Assembly (NCBI GenBank): GCA_000151295.1
Contig: GG745332.1
Coordinates: 1,651,585 to 1,680,413, forward strand
Length of the DNA stretch: 28,829 nucleotides
From: Allomyces macrogynus ATCC 38327
Taxonomy: Eukaryota; Blastocladiomycota; Blastocladiomycetes; Blastocladiales; Blastocladiaceae
Reading direction: 5' to 3'
Below the pieces are notes generated by a model. That model worked only from the letters and a program-made list of their open reading frames with translations, searched no databases and was not told the origin of the DNA. Positions 18,336-28,798 of the stretch are shown piece by piece. Numbering within the stretch: the first letter of the stretch is position 1; the number at the start of each line of letters is the position of its first letter. The translations under genes and the position numbers were made by a program.

Positions 18336-21019
18336 TCAGTGCAATGCATGTTGGCAGGCAATGAAATCAGCAAGCATGGTGCCAGAAGTCATCCTGTAAA
18401 TTGACTCATACTGCTTGGTCTTGCAGAAGTAGTTTCGTATCTTGCCGACCAAAATGCTCTTGAGTGTGTGCTGGACCATCTCGACCAGTGCACTGTATGA
18501 GTATTTGCAGTGCTTGCACACAAACCATTCTGTGGCACTCCAGAAGCGCTCAATGGCTAGGAAAGAGTGATCGTTGCATGGCCATGTCAATTGCAAGCAA
18601 TAAATATGGTGTAGAGACTGAAGGAAATGACGTATAATTGAGTTCCAGAAGGAACTTTGGCAGGAACATGATGCATTGTCCCTGTGCTTTGAGCAGCTCC
18701 TCAAATTCGCTCTTTTGCCCGACAAAATCGGGCTGCAGCTCCAAAATATGCAGCAGGCAGCAGTCAGTGTGTGAGTACTGATCTAGGTCCTTTTTCACAG
18801 ACCCATTGCACAAGATGTACCACCTGACCTTGCTTTCCACAGGGAGGCCATGCTCAAGCAAAATGGTGTGCATGCCCTTCTGCACCCTGTCAGGCCACTG
18901 AAGCGACTGCGCATGCTCGACCTTTTCACTGTTGTGCCATGTGGTCGCCTGCATCTTGGGCACATTGACACCACTGTTGTTGACATTGAGCAACTGCTCA
19001 ATAAGGGCGCTGGGCGCAAAGACTGTGTGTGAGGTGACGTTGTCAAAGATCCAGATGCCCATGACCTTGCGGTCGTCAATGGATGCTGGGTGGAGTGCCT
19101 GGAACATGGTGAGCATGTGATATAGGACCTGGTCACACAGGTGCTGCCCTGACCAGTAACTGTCCTTGTCCTTGCCATATATGAACAAGACGTGCGCATC
19201 CTTGACATCCATCCCATTGTCCTTGAGCACCAGCTCGCCCTCAAAATCGTGGTGCATTTCAGCAGGATGCTCAGGGTGTGACATGAGACCATGGCACTCA
19301 CACACAAAGGCTGAGATCATGATGCCCTCACCCTAGTTGTTCTAGACCATGCCAAATGTGCCATCCAAATGCCACATCGCCATCTTGTCATTGCATCAAC
19401 TGTGACATGAATGGGTTGAGCTTTTCCATGAGGCTCATGTATGCAGTGCATGCAGCCACAACATCAGACTGCATGTGTCCATCCAAGTAGGATCCCTTGG
19501 TTTCACACAAGTGCACATATCCAAGAATGTGGAGCCAGCAGCATGCTGTCCTGATCAAGAAGCAATCAGATCCTCAAAATCCTTGTTGTCCTTGTCATCA
19601 CTGTCATAATCCTTGTCATCAACCTTGTCTTCCAGGTTATGGTCACTGCCAACAGTGTGGGGATCCAAGGCGACAGCATGCAGCACATCCACATCTATTG
19701 CATCAGCTGGCAGCAGAATGTCAACGTCCATGGCCTTCTGGCCCCTGTCACTGATATTTCCGGGTGGAGAAGGTGCAGAAGCATGGTTGGCACATGCAGT
19801 TTCAGTGGCAACTTGTGCAGTTGCAGTGACACAAGCCATGGCAGTTGCAGATGCTGCCATGACTGCTGTGCCCACAGTGACCTGTGGATCCCCACCAGCA
19901 ACTGCAACTGCAACCATGGTGGCTGCAGCAGTTGCCAATGCAGATGCAGCTGCAGTGGTGACATTGGCCACAGAACCTGCATGTTGAGCAGCATCCTGCT
20001 GCTGCCATTCTGGAATGATTGTGTAATTGAAAAAGGCCTGGAAGTTTTAGGGTGTGAGTGATCCTTGTCACTGGCCTTGCAACCAATCCAACAGGCGCCA
20101 CTGCAGCACTGCATTGTCCAGGATCCAATGTTTGGGCTTGACCTTGCTGTGGCATGATCCAGGCAGTGTACCATTGTTGAAGAATGATTGGAACCAGGAC
20201 GGAATCTGCTTAGTTGCACATGGCAACAATGTGCCTGACATCAGGTGGATCCAATTTTTGGTTGTGAAGCTGTGGAATCATGCCCATCAGGTTGACATAA
20301 AGATTTAGCAGCTCTGGATCATCAAACCTGGCAAGTGGCACAGTCTTGTGCATCTTGGGGCGCTGATCCTTGGGTTTGATGACAAGATGGCCACCTGGCA
20401 ATGTGCCATAGAGCAACAATGTTGGCGAAAAACAATGATCACTGGCCTAATCACTGTCTTTCAAGTTGGACTGCACAACAGCACCCACGTCTGAGCCACA
20501 GCCATCCAGCAGTGCCACAATGATGTCCGATGCAGCACTCTCACCACTCTGCATGTTGTCAATGTGCTGTGTCGACATCAGACACAAGAGCAAGTCCTGG
20601 TGTTAAGGCAGTGGCTCATCAAGGTCACAAGTTGATGTTGCACAATCCACAATATCAACAGCAACAACGACCAGCTGATCATTTTTGTCAAACTTGATGG
20701 TCAGACTTTTTTGACACTCCAGTTTGAATTGGCGCTCTGGCTAAGCCTGGCGCCCCAGTTCCGATTGAAGATCTGGTTCAGCACAGTGCTCTGGCTGAAA
20801 AGTGGGCCCAGGTTTCTCATTTCGCCTTTTCACAGCTGCCTGAGACTGTGCGTTCTTCTGCAGCATGATGGTTTGAGATTGCGAGTGGTCTGGAGCTTGT
20901 GTTGCAATGGTCGTGTCCAGTCGGGGTTCGAAAGTGGTTGTTGAGCCTGCTTGCATGTTGTGTTGCTGACAGCAACAACTTGCATTGGCTGTGGTGATCA
21001 AGGCCAAATGACTTTTCAC
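18336..21019 (-). mobile_element. Degenerate DDE transposon (fungal-type transposase), inactive
   Basis: Minus-strand pieces in several frames together resemble a DDE transposase family common in fungi. In order they are a Gln-rich N-terminal region, WLHILGYVHLCETKGSYLDGH plus MQSDVV (compare the family motif DGHERxDVV), MISAFVCECHGL (the first catalytic Asp appears to be Ala), IFDNVTSH (second Asp), HTDCCLLHILELQPDF, FLPKFLLELNY, then IERFWSATEWF (Glu). Between LELNY and IERFW about 75 bp look like an intron with a TAG acceptor, but I could not make the phases fit a GT donor. At least three in-frame stops interrupt one frame (20743-20741, 20605-20603, 20449-20447), and frameshifts occur near 20210, 19555 and 19400. 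Base composition is lower in GC and richer in TGCA than the neighbours. Terminal repeats and target-site duplications were not identified, so the ends are approximate. Confidence 0.75.
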
Positions 21020-22757
21020 TCAAAACCGATCTCCTCACTCATTTCACCTCCGATTTTGACAAAACAAACTGCAACGTTCTTGTCTTGATGGCGCGCATTG
21101 GAAAAGTAGCTGAATTCATAGTTTGAGCCCTGGCGGCTGAGATCCAGTTGTGTTCTCAGCTGCCACCAGGTTGATTTCGACCGTTATTTTACTGAAAGTA
21201 GGGTACATCAATCTGATTCAATTGCAGGTGGCAAAAATATCAGCGGGCAATATGGTGGGGGGTGGGGGGTACCAAATAATCCAGAAGGTTCATCATGTCC
21301 TGCACCATACAGTTGCGCCAACACCCCGTCATCTGCAGTCTCCAGATTTCGTCCACCTCGGACAGGCGGTTTTGTGAAGCCGTCGCAGCCACATGCACGG
21401 TTGCTAGGCACAACGCGTCTCGTCTTGCTGCGGCCGGCCTCACAACGCCGCGTTGAACCTCACCTCCACCTCCACGCCTCTGCGCCTCCACGCTGCGCGA
21501 GCTCAAGCGCCGACAGTGTCGCGCAACCACGCGCAACACGTTCCATTTCTTCTTATTCTTCTTCTTCTTCTTCTTCTTCTTCTTCTTCTTCTTCTCGCTG
21601 CTCGGTGGGCGGCCGAGGCGGAGGTGGCGCCATTTTGTTCTCTCTGTGCACGAACGAGCAGCAGCACCGCCACGCCATTGGTCGCCGGCCGTGCCGATAT
21701 CGACCAAAGCGCCATTTCAGCCCCATTTCCAGCCTGCAATCGTGTGCCACTCGTTGCGCCCATGCCACTGCACCGCCTCCCCGAAAAACGCGAATGAAAT
21801 CGGGGCAGCGCCTGCTGTCCATCCATCGTTTCGGTTGCTGGTTGGCGAGGTGTTCGTGCGACGTTCAACGACCATGGAGATCGGCATGTCGCGCAAGAGC
21901 GAAGGCAGCAAACGCAGCGAGTATAGTGGGCGTACATCAATGAATGGGTGAACGAACGAGCACGGAGCTCGTAGCCGTCAAGGACGAGGCGCGCGTGCGC
22001 AAATGAGCCGACGACGCGATAACGCACACACCACCACCGCGGCCGACGACCCAGGTTGTTGAGGGCTGCGGCGGCGGCGCGCGCCACGGCCGCCGGTCGT
22101 GCGCCCCGCCAGTCGGTCGAAACCAGGGCGCAGCCGACTTCGACGCGACTTCAAGACGGGCGCGGGCCCTGGGCCGCGCTGGCGGGTGCTCGCAAGTCGC
22201 TTTCGCTTTCTTCTCCTTTTCTTGCTTGCTCCTGTTCCCCGCACAAACCGTCTTGCTCCCTCCCGCGCACAGTCGGTTTTGCCCGCCAGCCCGCCCACGA
22301 CAACGACAGCGCGCATACCTACCCCGCACGCCGTCGGCACCATCGACCCCTGCGAGCACGCCTTGCATCGTCCTCCGGGCAAGCACGCGTCCTCATCGGC
22401 TCGGCCGCTCCGTTTCTCCGCGGCGGTTTCGGCTCGAGCGCCAGGCTGCACGCTCGTGCGACGCTCTCAAGTGCCCGCTTTGATCCCGTTTGATCAAGCG
22501 TGTCCTCGACCCCGCTGCAACTGCTGTTGCTGCCGCTGCGGTCCCTGCGCGCTCTACCCGCTGCATCGTCGCCGTCCTCGCGCGATATCGCTGTTCATCG
22601 ACCCGCGTCGCGTGCTCCAGTCGGACCCGTGCTGTCGCTGCTCGTCGCTGTCTGAACCCGCTCCTGCGCGCGCGTTCCTCATCCCACACACGTTCCTGCT
22701 GTGAAACCACGCGCCGACGACCGAGCGACCCGCCCAACTCGCCCATCCACCGAGCTC
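21020..22757. other. Gene-poor region between transposon remnant and the 22758 gene
   Basis: About 1.7 kb. The left part may include the transposon end. At 21251-21270 there is a G-rich run. A (TTC)n tract lies at 21556-21596. The right part (22100-22757) is GC-rich and probably the leader and promoter of the next gene. The several open frames here are low-complexity (Ser, Leu, Arg or Glu runs), overlap each other on both strands, and show no family resemblance. Confidence 0.4.
21556..21596. repeat. (TTC)n trinucleotide microsatellite
   Basis: About 13-14 copies of TTC without interruption. It produces Ser, Leu and, on the other strand, Glu/Arg runs in overlapping frames, which I treat as artefacts. 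Confidence 0.9.
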
Positions 22758-23672
22758 ATGTCCCGGTTTGTCTCATCCGGCCTGTTTCTCGGGCGCGAGG
22801 ACCACTCGACGACGCACGTGCAGGACCCGCCAAGCGCGCGCCGTGCCGCGCTCGCCAAGACCCACTTCTTTTCCGTGCCCGTGGAACCATCGCGTCCTTA
22901 CTGGGGTTTCGCGCCGCCTACGCGCCCGACGTCGCCGCCCGTCCTACCGTGCGACTACGAGGACGATGTGCCGATCAGCGCCACGACGGCGCCGCCCCTG
23001 CCGCCGTTGCCGCGCGCGCAGCCGCTGCCGCAGCAGTGCATGAGCATGTTGAGCCCGCCACCGTCGCCACCGCACTCGGCGCGGTGCGAGTCAGACTTGG
23101 TCATGGACGAGGAGGAGGTGGAGGACGCGGACGGTGGCGCAAATGCCGCTGCTGCTGCGCGTGCGGTGGTCGACGACGACCCAATGGATCTCGACGAGAA
23201 CGACGAGGACGTGCAGGACCGTGCCGTGCGGTCGCTGCCGTCGCCGTCGCCGACCGACTCGGACATTGATGTCGACCTCGACGACTGCGACGACCTGGAC
23301 GACGACGACGACGACTGTGACCTCGACGACACGACAACGACAACCTGCATGCCGCAACGCGCACCACGAAAGACCGTCACCTTCTGCGAGCTTCCACCGA
23401 CCGTGTTTGTCTGCGACGAGTACGACCGCACGGGCACGGCCAAGTCGGCGCGGCTGCGGTACGCCGACATGGCCGAGCTGCTCGCGTTCAAGTCGCTGAT
23501 GAAGCGGCAGCACCAGCGCGTCTTGCACGTGCTGACCGACCCGGCCTGGCTCGCACGCGGCCAGTCGACCGAGTGCACGGCGTGCGGCGCACACCATGGC
23601 GTTGACCCGGGGTCGGTGTTTGGGCCCGAGCCCGTGCCGACGCTCGAGGAAATGGAACGGCGGCGGTGGTAG
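22758..23672 (+). CDS. Acidic unknown protein with KTVTF and EYDRT motifs
   Basis: A single-exon frame of 304 aa. The frame extends upstream to a GTG at 22701, but the first ATG is 22758 and is used here. The N-terminal third is Pro/Ser-rich. Residues 117-192 are strongly acidic, with poly-Asp around 179-186. The conserved-looking part is 203-260: RKTVTFCELPPTVFVCDEYD, then RTG and a predicted helix (YADMAELLAFKSLMKRQHQR). The pattern V-x-F followed some 12 residues later by EYDRT recalls short conserved segments I remember in other fungal proteins of unknown function. KTVTF also fits the RVxF docking motif for protein phosphatase 1, although such matches are common by chance. A CTACGAHH motif (273-280) could bind a metal. 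Function is unknown. Confidence 0.75.
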   Translation: MSRFVSSGLFLGREDHSTTHVQDPPSARRAALAKTHFFSVPVEPSRPYWGFAPPTRPTSPPVLPCDYEDDVPISATTAPPLPPLPRAQPLPQQCMSMLSPPPSPPHSARCESDLVMDEEEVEDADGGANAAAAARAVVDDDPMDLDENDEDVQDRAVRSLPSPSPTDSDIDVDLDDCDDLDDDDDDCDLDDTTTTTCMPQRAPRKTVTFCELPPTVFVCDEYDRTGTAKSARLRYADMAELLAFKSLMKRQHQRVLHVLTDPAWLARGQSTECTACGAHHGVDPGSVFGPEPVPTLEEMERRRW

Positions 23673-23725
23673 AAGCCTCGGATGGCTCCCACTTCCTGCG
23701 GATGGCGAGTGTTGATTGTTCTTTT

Positions 23726-23730
<5 letters not shown>

Positions 23731-23756
<26 letters not shown>
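23731..23756. repeat. (CT)n dinucleotide microsatellite preceded by a T-run
   Basis: About 13 copies of CT directly after nine T residues, 50-60 bases downstream of the stop of the 22758 gene, probably in its 3' UTR. Length may vary between strains. Confidence 0.9.
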
Positions 23757-23958
23757 TCCTTGGCCGCCGTCGCTCCTCCCCGCGCCATGAGGGCGGGCGA
23801 CGCGCGTGGTATGGATGGGAACTCGTGGAGCGGAATGGCAAGCGTCGAGCGCGCATGGGCGACTTTTTGCTGCCAGCCCCGGCTGGGCATGGCGCAAGGT
23901 CCGGTGCCTGTGCGCGACTCAACAAAGGGGAACTAGGCGAACGGGTCGCGTTTCCATG

Positions 23959-23973
23959 TTTTTTTTTTTTTTT
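23959..23973. repeat. T homopolymer
   Basis: Fifteen consecutive T residues in the intergenic region. Such tracts often lie in nucleosome-poor promoter or terminator DNA; the role here is not known. Confidence 0.85.
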
Positions 23974-24577
23974 GGTTGATTGATTTCTTGCGTGCTTCTA
24001 TTTCGGTCTTGCTGTCTTGACTGGTTGTGTATATTGTTGGCCATGATTCCAGCTTCCAAGTCGCGCGGCGCGACCTCCCCGCTACTTGTTTGTTCGATTC
24101 CTTCCAGTGTTTTTGGTCTTGGCTTGCGCTCGCTCGGCGCACGACTCGGTGCTCCTCCCCTCCTCTCCGGTTGCCGAGGCGTTGGTTGACGTGTGGCGGC
24201 GGCGCGATGGGGAATGTAAATACAGGAGGGGGTGGGCTCGCCCATCTGCGCGTGAGATGAGAACTGAGCGCCCGGGAGCCGAACTTTTGCGGCCGACAGA
24301 ACGACGGCGGCGATAACGCGGTTGCCTCGCGCTGTCCCGCGCGATCGGCAGTCCGGCTTGGCGTGACTGGCGCGTGCAGGCTGCAGTCCCGGTACTTTTC
24401 CCGCGTGTTCGCTTGGCTGCCCGTCTGCTGTTCTCCCACGTCAGGGCAAGAACATGCCACCGCATCCTCAAAACGATCGCTGCGCCCACCATTCCAGCAC
24501 TATCGACACCCCTGCTTCCTGCAACACCATCCCGACACGACCATCGCCACGGCCTTCAATTCAAATTCCTGCCCGCC

Positions 24578-25929
24578 ATGGCCGCGCTCTTCCCGCCCGA
24601 CTGCCTGCACGCCGCCGCCGCCGCCGCCGCCGCCGCCGTCGTGCCCTCGCGCACGCCGTCGGCGACCAGCTCGACCTCCGGCTCGAACGCGGTCCTCGAC
24701 TTTGGCAGCCTGCTCCTGCGCGTCGACGACGACCCGCTCGCCGACCTGCTGCTTCCCTCGGCCGCCGACGCAGCGGCCGTCTACCTCAACGACCCGTTTG
24801 AGCCGCTGCTGTCGCTGCCTGCTATGACGCTACCGCACCTGCCCACCTCGCCCGCGCGGTCTCCCGGATCCAGCCCGGTTGTCGCACCCGCTGCCGACGC
24901 GCCCTTCCTCGCCGACTCGCTCTTACACGACGTGAACTGGGCTGCGTTCATGCCCATTGCAACCGCGCCAAGCATCTCCATCACCGACCTGTCCACGTCG
25001 GCAGCCGCACCCGCCGCGCTCCTCTCGCCCACGAGCAGCACGTCGCTCACGTCGCCCGCGTCCACGTCCACCTTACTCGCGTCGGACCTCGACCTCCTCG
25101 CGCTCGCGTCGCCCTCGTCCACCTCCCCGACCCTGTCGGACCCAACCAGCCCGCCCGCACCGGCCACCAACGGCGCCGAACCGCTCCCGGCGCCCTGGGA
25201 CCCGCCGCGGCACGCTCCGCGCCCACTGTCGCACCCGGACCGGAGTCCGTGGGCGAACCGCACGCCGCGCGCGAAACTGATGGACGAGGCCGCGCGGCAG
25301 GCGATTTTAGTCGTGCACGCGCGCGAGATTGTCCCACGGCGCAAACGCACGCGGACGGCGCCTGCGGCCGTGGATGGCGGCGCGGACGTGCGGGTGGAGG
25401 TGGGGGACGGCGACGAGGATGACGCGGAGCAAGGGCGCGCGGCGCCGCCGAAACGCGCGCGGCGGCGGACGCTCGGCGGCAACCAAGACGGCGGCGCCGT
25501 CGGCGTTACCTCACCCCGCAAGCGCAACCACGGACGACGACGTGCAGGTCCATCGAAGTGCCCATGCACGACGCTCGGCTGCCGCGCACCCCGACGACAC
25601 GGTGCCCTGCGACGACGCCAACGGAAGAGCGGAAACGCAAGAATCGGCTTGCCGCGCACGCGTCGCGCGAACGCGCGCGCGCGCACCTCGATGAATTGAA
25701 GGCGCAACTCGCGAACCTCGTGCACCGCAATACGGACTTGCATGCGGATTTGATCAAGGAGCGTGAAGCACGGGAAAGGGCGGAGAAGGAGAAGGATGCG
25801 GTGGCCGCGCGGTTTGACGCGTTGGTGGCGCGAGTCGCGGCCGCGGCGCCGCATTTGTTGCTTGGGGTCGAGAATGATGCGGTGATGGGCGGGGTGCCGC
25901 TCGCGCCGTGGGATGTGACCGGGTTTTGA
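24578..25929 (+). CDS. bZIP transcription factor, two exons
   Basis: Model: join(24578..25547, 25628..25929), 423 aa, 80-bp intron. A donor six bases earlier (25542) also keeps the frame. The bZIP domain lies just after the splice: basic region RKRKNRLAAHASRERAR (from 325) with the signature N329-x7-R337, then leucines at 347, 354 and 361 in heptad register, with Asn358 inside the zipper. The coiled coil continues through KEREARERAEKEKDAVAARF. The first exon is Ala-, Ser-, Pro- and Thr-rich with a poly-Ala run (12-20) and hydrophobic/acidic patches (FGSLLLRVDDDPLADLLL) that could be activation segments. Arg/Lys clusters before the splice may help nuclear import. It should act in the nucleus as a dimer on DNA; target and pathway are not predictable. 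The start GCCGCCATGG is an excellent Kozak context. Confidence 0.87.
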
Positions 25930-26814
25930 TGAGATGGGGGTCGAGGGAGGCCGGGCGAAGGAGGTGGCCTCGAGTGGAACCGCAAAGTGGGACATGACGG
26001 GGGGTTCAGTGCTGTATATATCCAAGACAAGATGGACGCGCATCAAGTAAAACCATTGGCATTTAGAACCATCTTTCGCGGCCCTCGCGCCAGTGTTGTC
26101 GTGCACGGCGCGTGCGCTGAAGAAGCCAGTTGCCGCGCCGGTGGACGTCCCGGCCGGTTCCGGGACCTCGACGTCGTTGCATTGCGCTCCTTCTTCCGCG
26201 GCGGACGCAGGTTCCAGACGCGCTCGTCGACGGCGGTGAGTGGATGTGGTCGTCGGCTCCGCACATGCGTCGCTCGCGACGTGAGACGGGTGAGAGACGT
26301 GTCTGGCGCCACGATCCGCTCGCGGGTTTGCCACGCTGTGCAGTTATGGATGTCGTGCACCACCATTTCATTCGAAGACGTCGCTATCCCCGAATTGTCC
26401 CTCCAATGTGGTCGCTTCGCGTCCCGGGACCCTCTCCACCGTGTTACAACCCAGTCCTGCCAATCCAAGTACACTCCCCCCATCACGCCGTTCACTGTTT
26501 CCGGCCCCCTTCATTTTCCCGCGTCGCAACACTCTCCACCATGTCCGGCGCGCCGGCCACGCCGGCGCCGGTGCGTATCGACGCGGACCTGCCGTCGCCT
26601 CTACTCGTGCTAAGGCCAAGGCCGTCGTCTGTGTGCTCAATGCGAGACGCGTCGACCGCGGCGTGTGTAGGGATCCACAGGGGATGCATCCGCATCCTTC
26701 TGCTAGGCCTCCCCGTGCGCCAAATCGTGTTCACCCGCTCTCCACCTGCTCTCCACCCGCTCTCCACCCAGCCACAACCGATGCAACGCAATAAATAGTA
26801 TCTTTTCCTCGACC
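25930..26814. other. Convergent intergenic region between bZIP and RRP45 genes
   Basis: About 885 bp that must contain both 3' UTRs. A plus-strand ATG at 26541 in good context opens a frame of 85 codons without clear family resemblance (see findings). Minus-strand and plus-strand frames overlap extensively, which argues against coding. A trpyrimidine-rich repeat of CTCTCCACC units occurs at about 26738-26770. Confidence 0.4.
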
Positions 26815-27899
26815 CTACATGCCCATCATGACAACATCCCCTCCGTCCTCTTGAATTTTATCAAAGATATTACTGGCGTGCAGCGAGATGCCGCGTGCGT
26901 CGTAGTCGGCCTTCAATGCCGTATGAATGGCGCGCGTCAGGTCGTGCACTTTACTCGCGGCCAGTTGCGCGCACTGCAGGACCTGGTCGGGCGCGAGTGG
27001 GGCGCCGCCGGCGTGGGCCATGGCGCAGAGTTCGCGGTGCACGTTGGTGGCGACGGTCAAGTGGCCGTCTTGCAGGGCTTCTTCGAGGCGGGTCGGGTCG
27101 AGGAGGGTGACGCGGCTGGTCGTGGTGGGAGCTGGGTGAGCAATAGGTGGCAGGAGCGCAAGCGGAAGCACGCCATGGCAAATACCCTTGGTCGAAGAAG
27201 GCAAACGACGTGCAGAGCGGCGCGTGGTAAACGGTGAGCGGGACGGGGCTCTTTTCGTCGGCCGGGTGCTACACAATGATCGATCGAATGGCGTGAGCGA
27301 TCCGGACCACTCCTGCAGAAACAAAACACGTCAAGCTAGCAGCAGCAAGTTCTACTCACAATCGTCACGTCCTCGCCCGTGACTGACACATCTGGGCGGC
27401 GGAAATGCAAGAGCGCGGCAACGGCTGCCAACGATGCGCAATCCATGACATTGCCATCATTGTCGAGCACGCGCACGTCGACGCGCACCGTCCACACCTG
27501 CTGCCCGGCCAAGATACACAGGCCTTCGGTATCGATCGCGCGCGACAACCGCAAGGCCTTGTCGAGCATGCGGCTCACAAACACCTCGTCCTCGTTGACG
27601 CGCGAGGTATCGGCCGATCCGAGCCCTGGTTGCGCCATGGGTGCGATTTCCGTGTTGAAGAGCAGGATGCCGTCGCTCGGGTGGTCGGCGCGTGGGGCCG
27701 TCACGGTGGCAGAGACGGTCGCAGCGCATCGCGTTTTACCGAGCGAGACTTGCGCGTAGCCAAAGTCTGGGCCGTAGGTGATTTGGACGGGGCGGAGGGC
27801 GGTAGTGGCGCGGCGGTCGACTCGAACGGGTGGGTGTTGTTGCAGGGCGGCGACGACGAGGTCGCGCTCGGAGGTGGAGACGAGGAGATCCTTGACCAT
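26815..27899 (-). CDS. RRP45: RNA exosome core subunit RRP45 (EXOSC9), three exons
   Basis: Model: complement(join(26815..27115, 27186..27268, 27360..27899)), 307 aa, introns of 91 and 70 bp; yeast Rrp45 is about the same length. The protein has an RNase PH fold and is one of six such subunits in the ring of the 3'-5' RNA exosome (nucleus and cytoplasm), where it is structural and not catalytic. Diagnostic segments are VRVDRRATTALRPVQITYG, DFGYAQVSLGKTRCAATVS, GILLFNTEIAPMAQPG, DTEGLCILAGQQVWTVRVDV, DNDGNVMDCASLAAVAALL, HFRRPDVSV, then exon 2 with PVPLTVYHAPLCTSFAFFDQ and exon 3 with LLDPTRLEEALQDG and HRELCAMAHAGG. The first donor is a perfect GTGAGT. The order and spacing match EXOSC9 better than RRP42 or RRP43. 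The start MVKDLLVSTSERD sits where RRP45 proteins begin. Confidence 0.93.
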
Positions 27900-28798
27900 G
27901 GCTGTGGTTGGTGTTCCGGCAAGTTGGATTGGTGCGCGTGCTGCTGGTGTGCGCTGTCGTCGTCGTCGTGGCTGTGCGTGGCGGTGATCGGCGCGAATTG
28001 GGCACGAAAGTCGCGTTTTGAGTCGCGTGGACGCGTGTGACGCGGTGCCAGGTGCGGTGCTCGTGGTGCTGTGCTGAAGCATCCGACGCTTCAAGCGCTG
28101 CAACACAGCACTTGGCTCATGCTGGTGGCTTGGAGGCCTGCCAGGGCTATCTAGAGCAGCGTCAGAGCGCACGTGCGCAGAACGAATGGGCAGGGGCGTG
28201 GCGGTCATGGGGGAACGCGCGCAGAAGCACCACTCGCCTGACTGCATCGCACGGCTGGCCCTTGGTCGCGCACGCTTGCTCGCCGCCGGCGCCACCGACC
28301 TCCGACTGCACCGCTAACCAACGGCCCGCTGCCATCGCGCCCGCCGCCGTTGCCCTGAACGCGCGCCGCCCTCATCCGCGTCCTCCCCCGCATCTTCGCC
28401 GCGCGCACTCCCTGCCGCGTGCTCTACTGTTGCCCGCGTTCACGGCGTCGCCCCGCTCGACCGACGACCAACCGCCCCGCTGCAAGCACCTCCGCTCGGC
28501 ACCTACCGCTCGGCACCTACCGCTCGGCACCGACCGCTCAGCACCGACCCGCACGCATCGGCTGCCCGTCGTCCACCGCCTGCACGCTGGCTGTGCGCTT
28601 CAAGTCGCTCGCTCGCCGCTCCTACCCGCTGCGACCGCTGCTCGCGCGCGTGTGTTTGACGCTCGTCGCTACACGCTCATCCATCTTCGAGGTGTACGCC
28701 CCCTCCCCTCCCCGTTCTCCACCGCCGACGCCAATTTGGATCTGCACGCACGGGTCCCTGCCCGCACTCGGTGGTCATGTTCCCTGCACGTCCACATC
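27900..28798. promoter_or_regulatory. Upstream region of RRP45 and of a possible plus-strand gene
   Basis: About 900 bp of GC-rich DNA. On the minus strand the RRP45 frame is open upstream to 28295, but ATG 27899 fits the family start. The right half (28300-28798) is C-rich on the plus strand, as expected for a leader, and contains a 14-bp tandem repeat. No gene was recognised within it. Confidence 0.4.
28493..28548. repeat. 14-bp tandem repeat, four units
   Basis: Four consecutive units of CGCTCGGCACCTAC, the last two with small changes (CGCTCGGCACCGAC, CGCTCAGCACCGAC). It lies about 250-300 bases upstream of the possible start codon at 28799. Confidence 0.85.

Larger units (their letters stand above)
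23673..24577. other. Intergenic region with CT- and T-tracts upstream of the bZIP gene
   Basis: About 905 bp. It holds the 3' UTR of the 22758 gene, a (CT)n run and a T-run, then the presumed promoter and leader of the bZIP gene. The bZIP frame is open upstream to 24374, but only from a GTG. No further gene was recognised. Confidence 0.4.

Noticed and set aside
19613..20061. Plus-strand Ala/Thr/Val-rich and Cys-rich frames
   Set aside because: Antisense or out-of-frame to the decayed transposase; the Cys/His richness comes from repeated TGCA-type words.
21374..22087. Overlapping Ser-, Leu-, Glu- and Arg-rich frames around the (TTC)n tract
   Set aside because: Low-complexity products of a microsatellite in several frames on both strands, with no conserved segment.
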